DNA of 64,000 nucleotides from Dichomitus squalens LYAD-421 SS1. Taxonomy: Eukaryota; Basidiomycota; Agaricomycetes; Polyporales; Polyporaceae. The position numbers and the translations under genes are program-made. The number at the start of each line of letters is the position of its first letter. Position 1 is the first letter of the stretch. Location: NCBI RefSeq assembly GCF_000275845.1, contig NW_006766918.1:1-64000 (forward strand), given 5' to 3'. The notes beneath the pieces are model-generated. The model had not been told where the DNA came from, searched no databases, and saw only the letters and a list, made by a program, of their open reading frames with translations. Of this stretch, positions 59,547 to 64,000 are shown piece after piece.

Positions 59547-60768
59547 TTAGTATCTGATGTCTTCGTTCAGCGCCCACTTCTCGCTTAGTGGACGGAAGCA
59601 CATGCTGAACTCGTCCGACCAGGAGATCGTCTTCCGGGCATTTAGCGTTAGGCCGCCAGGGACTGTTAACAACACCTGATGAATGGGATACCCGAGTAGG
59701 ATCTCGTTCAAAGCTGTAAAGAGCTCGAAGTGGGCAGGTCGACGGCATCCGCTGTGTAGCCACCGAACAGAATGTTGCCAGATGACGAGAGTGACTTCTC
59801 TTATTGCTGTTTGTTTCAAATTGCGAAAGAGGTGGAGGGCATGTTGAAGTTGCCAGGTCGCGGCTGGTATCCACCATGTTAAGGAGGTCTGACAATCCTC
59901 ACTTGGTCGAGGAGGCATCATAGACGACTCTGATACGAAACCTATGAGATATATGACTGGGAGACGCAATGAGACACGAACGAGCACGTTCCCCAATCGC
60001 GAATGTACTAATGGTCTCTAGTTGAGCTATCCTAACTAAGAGCTCTGTGGCTCGTTCGTCCACATCTCGAAGTATCTGAATAGGCAAGCATGAGTCAGAC
60101 GGAGGAACACAGATGATCATGATAATCTTCACATTCAGTGTTCGCAGCTGTGCTCGACAAGATATACCACCTTCCGGAAGAGGATCCTGATGTAGTGAGA
60201 GACGCTCGCAGGTGACGTTTTCGACATTCGGAAACGCGGAAAGGAAGTGGAGGAAGGTGCTTTGCAATGGGAAGCTAGCATTCTGGATGAACAGGCTCCG
60301 AAGGCTAGTCACACGCTGGTCGCCAGAGGGCAAGGGGGACTGGGAGAGTCGGTCATGGTCCGTAATCACGAAGGAGATCTTGTTGAATGTGATCTGACGG
60401 AGACCGGGGAGGATGGAAAGCAGGAGGGATGGAGAGGCCTCGTCCCACGGAAAAGACAGAGATTTCACGACAGGCTGGAGGTGCGGCTGAGCTTGGACAG
60501 CATCGTAGAACGCCTTGAGCTGCTTCGCGCTCTGTATGTCGACATTGATGAAGAGCACGAAGAGGCTACGAGGACGGAGCTGACTGCAGGTGAGAGAGAA
60601 AGCGCGTAGTGAGGCCCTGTCGCCGAAGCAGTGGTCAATGGTTCTCTCGATGACCTCCCATGGGAGGGCCGGGGACTGGCACGCGGTGGATGAAACCGAT
60701 TGCGAGGGATGGATGGGGTTTGCGGGATCGCCCAGGGAAGACATGAGTGCTGAGCCGTTAGAGAGCAC
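59547..60768 (-). CDS. F-box-like protein
   Basis: The N-terminal part, from ATG 60768, has LPWEVIERTIDHCF followed by LRAFSLTCSQLRPRSLFVLF, the F-box-like motif that opens a large family in Agaricomycetes. Leucine-rich repeat-like stretches follow (LRQITFNKISF, VTSLRSLFIQNASF, FPNVENVTCERL). The frame changes near 59.95 kb: a weak intron (donor within GAAC|GTGCTCG, acceptor CTCATAG) would join it to a frame ending in SEKWALNEDIRY with stop TAA at 59547-59549; otherwise a frameshift is present. That stop is created at the very edge of the TIR element, so the natural C-terminus may be lost. Such proteins are thought to be substrate adaptors of SCF ubiquitin ligases. An alternative start is Met 10 of the frame. 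Confidence 0.65.
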
Positions 60769-60805
60769 CTGCCAGGCTTCTAACCGTCAAGGCCAGATTG
60801 TCCTT

Positions 60806-60872
60806 CGAGTTATAACCGCCGTTGTAGGTTACTCCCTGCCAGTGTCGTCAGGAGTAATCTACAACTACCCGT
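60806..60872. repeat. Imperfect inverted repeat upstream of the F-box-like gene
   Basis: GTTGTAGGTTACTCCCTG and, about 10 nt later, CAGGAGTAATCTACAAC form a stem of about 15 bp with one mismatch and one bulge. It lies about 50 bp upstream of the start codon and is either a small palindromic insertion or a regulatory hairpin. Confidence 0.35.
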
Positions 60873-62458
60873 GTTACGGGTGCGATTCATACTCACTGAT
60901 TTCGAACAGTAGGGCCATACAGCGGACGTCGAGTCCATGTCAGTCGTCCTCGTGAACAATCGGATAACACCCGTGTCACGTGTCACTAGGAAGCGGAACT
61001 TCGGGAGAGGCCACCGCCGGACGCCCAATCGAGCGACGTTTTCTCTTGTCTCAACGCCTCGCCGCTGCCTCACCTCGCTCGCTCGTCCCCCGGGTCTCCT
61101 AACCCAACCCACACAAGTGCTAGATTCCGCTAGAATTCATCAACAGTGAGCATAGCCCGCCGGCGAAGCTAGACGACTCCAGCGTCCGTGGTATTAGCCG
61201 AACAGCGCTAGTAAGTAGTCTCACATCACGCAGTCTCCAAATCCACGGGACTGTGTCAACTGAGAGAGGCGACTCGCTACCAACGCTGTGAGATGCGTAA
61301 GATCACTGGACATTCCAAAGTAGAGCGTAATGTTGTGCAGGGCCGGGCCGGGCTCAAAACCCCGGGCTAGGGCCTGTTCCAGGGCATGGCGTGCTCTGGA
61401 GGGCTTTGCGAGAAATGGAATACGGATAGCTCGGTACAGGCTGAAAGACGATTGGCCCAGAGTTGTCGCAGTTCCACATTATAGGCCGCATTGAAGACGT
61501 CTGTGTTGATACATATTGCGTGTCCTCAGCAAATCTTGTCGGCTGGTATTTCTACTACGCCTATCGCCGCTGACTCATAATCAGCGGAAGCGGCTTCGTT
61601 GCAACAACCTATATGCAGGTGGTGGCGTTGCGTAGGAGGAGAAACCCTGTAGTACCGCTCGAGATGCTCGTGATAGAAAAATGCTAAGGTTGGCCCAACG
61701 AAGATTCGACACCTCCCGTCACGCCTGTCACACTGTCCGTGTCCCGCCCCTCCACTGCGATTTCGGGGTATCGGCTCGTATAAAATTGAGCTATAGGCTC
61801 TGTGGTACCATACATGCCGCCTATCCAAGTTTTTTCCTCAATGCAGAGGGAGGGGAAACACGGCGGGCAAAGCGCCAGGCTCCAAGCAGGGAAATCTGTG
61901 CAGCATTTATAGGCAATGCAACCTGGCCCTAGCATTTTCAGTGGGCCTTTGTATCCCTCTTTGTCATTTGGGTAATCTTATGAGTGTTGGAATCCTGGCG
62001 TCAAGATGGCGAGCTCGCGGAACGAGCGCCACAGGTCCCGCCCCCCCGACGGATACCCGCGCCCTTATCTACCCCTATTTAGCTACGTATATAAGCCTTA
62101 TTGTATCTACTGTGTACGGCACGCGTTTGCACCGGCCAAACGCGAATCCCATTTGTGCCCGCTTGCCCTCGAACTTCTTCAATGGGCACGTTGCATCGCC
62201 CGTATGTTCAGCGTAGATTTCCTCACCTGGACCATCACGCTTTGCCTGTCGTGAAGCAGCGAGGGACCTCGCAAGCTCACGTGATAATTCACGTGATGGG
62301 GTCGAATCTTCGTTGGGCCAACCTTATAGTATAGTACGCTAGCTAACCACCGGCGAGGCAAAACACAGTCACGGTCCGAGTCCTCTGATAATCGAAACAC
62401 GTACAAAATTCCTTATCATGTGTCCGCAGGGAAAACCTGCATTTACTGGTAATCAAGC
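60873..62458. other. Intergenic, about 1.6 kb
   Basis: No gene is supported. One CACGTG lies near 60976. Frames at 61.5-62.3 kb overlap on both strands and show no domain. Confidence 0.3.
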
Positions 62459-63389
62459 CTAAGCACGAACGATATGCCACAGTTGGTTCTCGTTGGTAGT
62501 GCTGTAACCTATGCCCTCGCCGCGAAATGTCATGATAGGTGTGCCGTTACTGCTGCGACTTCAATTCAGAAAACAGAACCTCAGCGCCGTCTTAGAAATG
62601 AGCGATTACAGAACCGCGCACCCGCCGTCCAGATCCATATAGGCTGCGTCAATTCATAACCGTCAGCCAGGACTCGGAGTAGGAAGGTCACAGAAAAGAA
62701 CATACTCCCTGTCACCCCGTTTATGATGCTGTGGTTAATGAGTATGGTGATCAGTGAATGCGCGGTGAGTGGGGAAGGGAAAACACAGGCGTACCTGTAG
62801 GACGTATTTTTACTACTGCGCTTGATTATCCAGCGCTGGCTCTGGACGCCAGTCTGATGGTAGCCGATGACACGTGTACCGTGACCCCCAGTCTCTGGCG
62901 CACTATCTGTAGAAGCACGAAGATTATATAGGGAAGCTCGGGGTTAGCAGAAAATGATGTAACGTACTGCCTTGCAGGTCCAAGTAGGTGCGGCTGTTCG
63001 CATTCTGGATCGTATACTCTCTCGTGTTGCCGGCATGAACGATGATCCACAGTTGCGCGGAAACCGAAACGTCGTCGAGCTCGCGCTTGACGTAGCCCTG
63101 GACGATGGTACCTAGCAAGAGTAGGAAGCAGGATTAACACATGGACTGCAGCGACATATATCACAAGGCGACAATGGGTACCATCCTTGGAAGATCCTGT
63201 GACTCAGAGACAATACGGTCAGTGGGATGAGGAAGGAGGGGAGAGATGACCAACCTACGGCGAGATCGATGACAGTGCCTGTGCGCACGTTCTGGATGAA
63301 GTCTCTAGTAGATCGTGAGGGCACTGTCTAGTGTAATGAATAGCAAGAGAAGACTCACAGACGCCGTTCTCGATTGTGGAAGCGGCCAT
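62459..63389 (-). CDS. Ricin-B-type (R-type) lectin
   Basis: Seven exons: 63389-63359, 63302-63255, 63111-62968, 62906-62795, 62728-62706, 62643-62622 and 62552-62459. They join in phase to 157 residues, the size of single-trefoil mushroom lectins. Three trefoil repeats are visible, each with an N-V/L-D-L type core and a Q-x-W: (1) GVYFIQNVRTGTVIDLAVG with AQLWII; (2) YTIQNANSRTYLDLQG with SQRWII; (3) YSIINGVTGTYMDLDGG with NQLWHIVRA at the end. There is no signal peptide (it starts MAASTIENG), so it is a cytosolic lectin. It should bind galactose-type glycans. Two exons are only 23 and 22 nt long. Mushroom lectins of this type are storage or defence proteins against nematodes and insects; that role is inferred. 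Confidence 0.88.
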
Positions 63390-64000
63390 TATTACAAGTG
63401 AGGTTGGTAGCAGCGACAACAGTATGCGACGAGAGATGAGAGGCGTTGAAGCCAGTGGCCTTCGATTCTCGTGATAAGCCTAGGGCTTTTTTATGGCCTA
63501 AAAACAGCAATTTGTTGCAGAAATCGTTGAGGTTGTTGGACCCCTCACTACCCAACCTCAGCACCCCTAAGCCCTCAACCCTGCAACACTGAAACCGGAG
63601 ACTGACTGCTGCCCTCGCCTTCATCTAATTGTCCGCTGCTCTCGGCAGCTCTACAAGGAACGTATTCATGAAATAATCCTGTACTATGTGAAGAGCTTCT
63701 TCTTGACTTTTGGCTGCTATTGCTCGGCTTCCATCTACGTATGTACTCAGCAATGTGCACGCGTGTGCTCGACGTTCATACAACGGACGATGAGCAGAGT
63801 CTCAGCTTCCCCAGATTCTCGCTGTTGAAAATCTGTCGTTTGCAACTTCTACCGTTTCTTGTAGTACGCGCACCACTGATACAACGTCTCGACTTGCGGT
63901 TTACCATTCAAGGCAGGCGCAGTAGAATCACTCTACCTTCTCCCTACTCACATGACTGCCTCGGGGTTGGCCTGCCATGAGAACCTCGCCCACCGCGCAG
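63390..64000. other. Right edge of the window
   Basis: This is the upstream region of the lectin gene. A + strand frame at 63720-63980 contains LLKICRLQLLPFLVVRAPLI, which could be a leucine-rich exon of an F-box-like gene, but it is too short to call and may be chance. Confidence 0.25.

Larger units (their letters stand above)
58265..59548. mobile_element. Non-autonomous TIR element (interrupted by an assembly gap)
   Basis: Perfect 25-bp terminal inverted repeats lie at 58266-58290 and 59522-59546, starting GGGTGGTCAGAG. The termini are rich in CGATTA/TAATCG sub-repeats. An AGTA tetramer flanks both sides (58261-58264 and 59549-59552), a possible 4-bp target duplication. There is no transposase: the only frame, 83 codons on the minus strand, has no domain. 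If the duplicated part and the N-run are collapsed, the element is about 620 bp. It separates the truncated WD40 gene from the F-box-like gene. Confidence 0.65.

Noticed and set aside
1..64000. CRISPR arrays, bacterial operons, rRNA genes
   Set aside because: No regularly spaced repeats, no bacterial gene structure and no rRNA-like sequence was seen; the window is eukaryotic.

Overview
The window is nuclear DNA of a filamentous basidiomycete, most likely an Agaricomycete (Polyporales-like). The evidence is genes cut by many 45-65 bp introns and lineage-typical families: DUF6534 and DUF6535 membrane proteins, a fungal-type FunK1 kinase, an F-box-like protein, WD40 repeats and a ricin-B-type lectin. 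The conserved genes are a UBE2S-type E2, adenylosuccinate lyase, SRP9 and a mitochondrial 2-oxodicarboxylate carrier. All calls come from reading the sequence; no database search was run.

Layout. Left flank (1-7.9 kb): a start-less WD40 fragment (+), the UBE2S-type E2 (-), ADE13 (+, nine exons) and a His/Pro-rich hypothetical gene (+). Centre (about 9-51.4 kb): a degenerating tandem array. The repeating unit in + strand order is an unidentified segment 'X' with a CACGTG box at its left edge, a multi-exon DUF6534 membrane-protein gene (-), an upstream non-coding flank 'Y', then remains of a mitochondrial carrier gene (-) and/or a FunK1 kinase gene (-). Six DUF6534 copies are present (9.1-11.2, 14.8-17.0, 24.9-27.1, 31.9-34.05, 37.8-40.0 and 45.9-48.07 kb). 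The only complete carrier gene (49.7-51.4 kb, 13 exons including 5-nt and 7-nt microexons) is at the right edge, next to the divergent housekeeping gene SRP9. Worn carrier pieces recur at 28.4, 35.5 and 41.4 kb. One FunK1 gene is complete (18.8-21.6 kb) and one is a pseudogene with a nonsense codon (42.3-43.3 kb).

Right flank (51.7-64 kb): SRP9 (+), a class I methyltransferase (-), a DUF6535 membrane protein (+), a WD40 gene (-) that is frameshifted and truncated beside a TIR element, an F-box-like gene (-) and a 157-residue R-type lectin gene (-). The TIR element holds an N-gap flanked by two identical 404-bp copies, which is almost certainly an assembly artefact.

How it fits together: the housekeeping genes sit at both edges, and the interior is a fast-evolving cluster grown by segmental duplication, with later deletion, a small inversion, nonsense mutation and probable gene conversion. 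I found no known defence or biosynthetic system. The most noteworthy points are the DUF6534 array architecture, the microexons that carry the carrier signature motif, and the local inversion in the carrier pseudogene.
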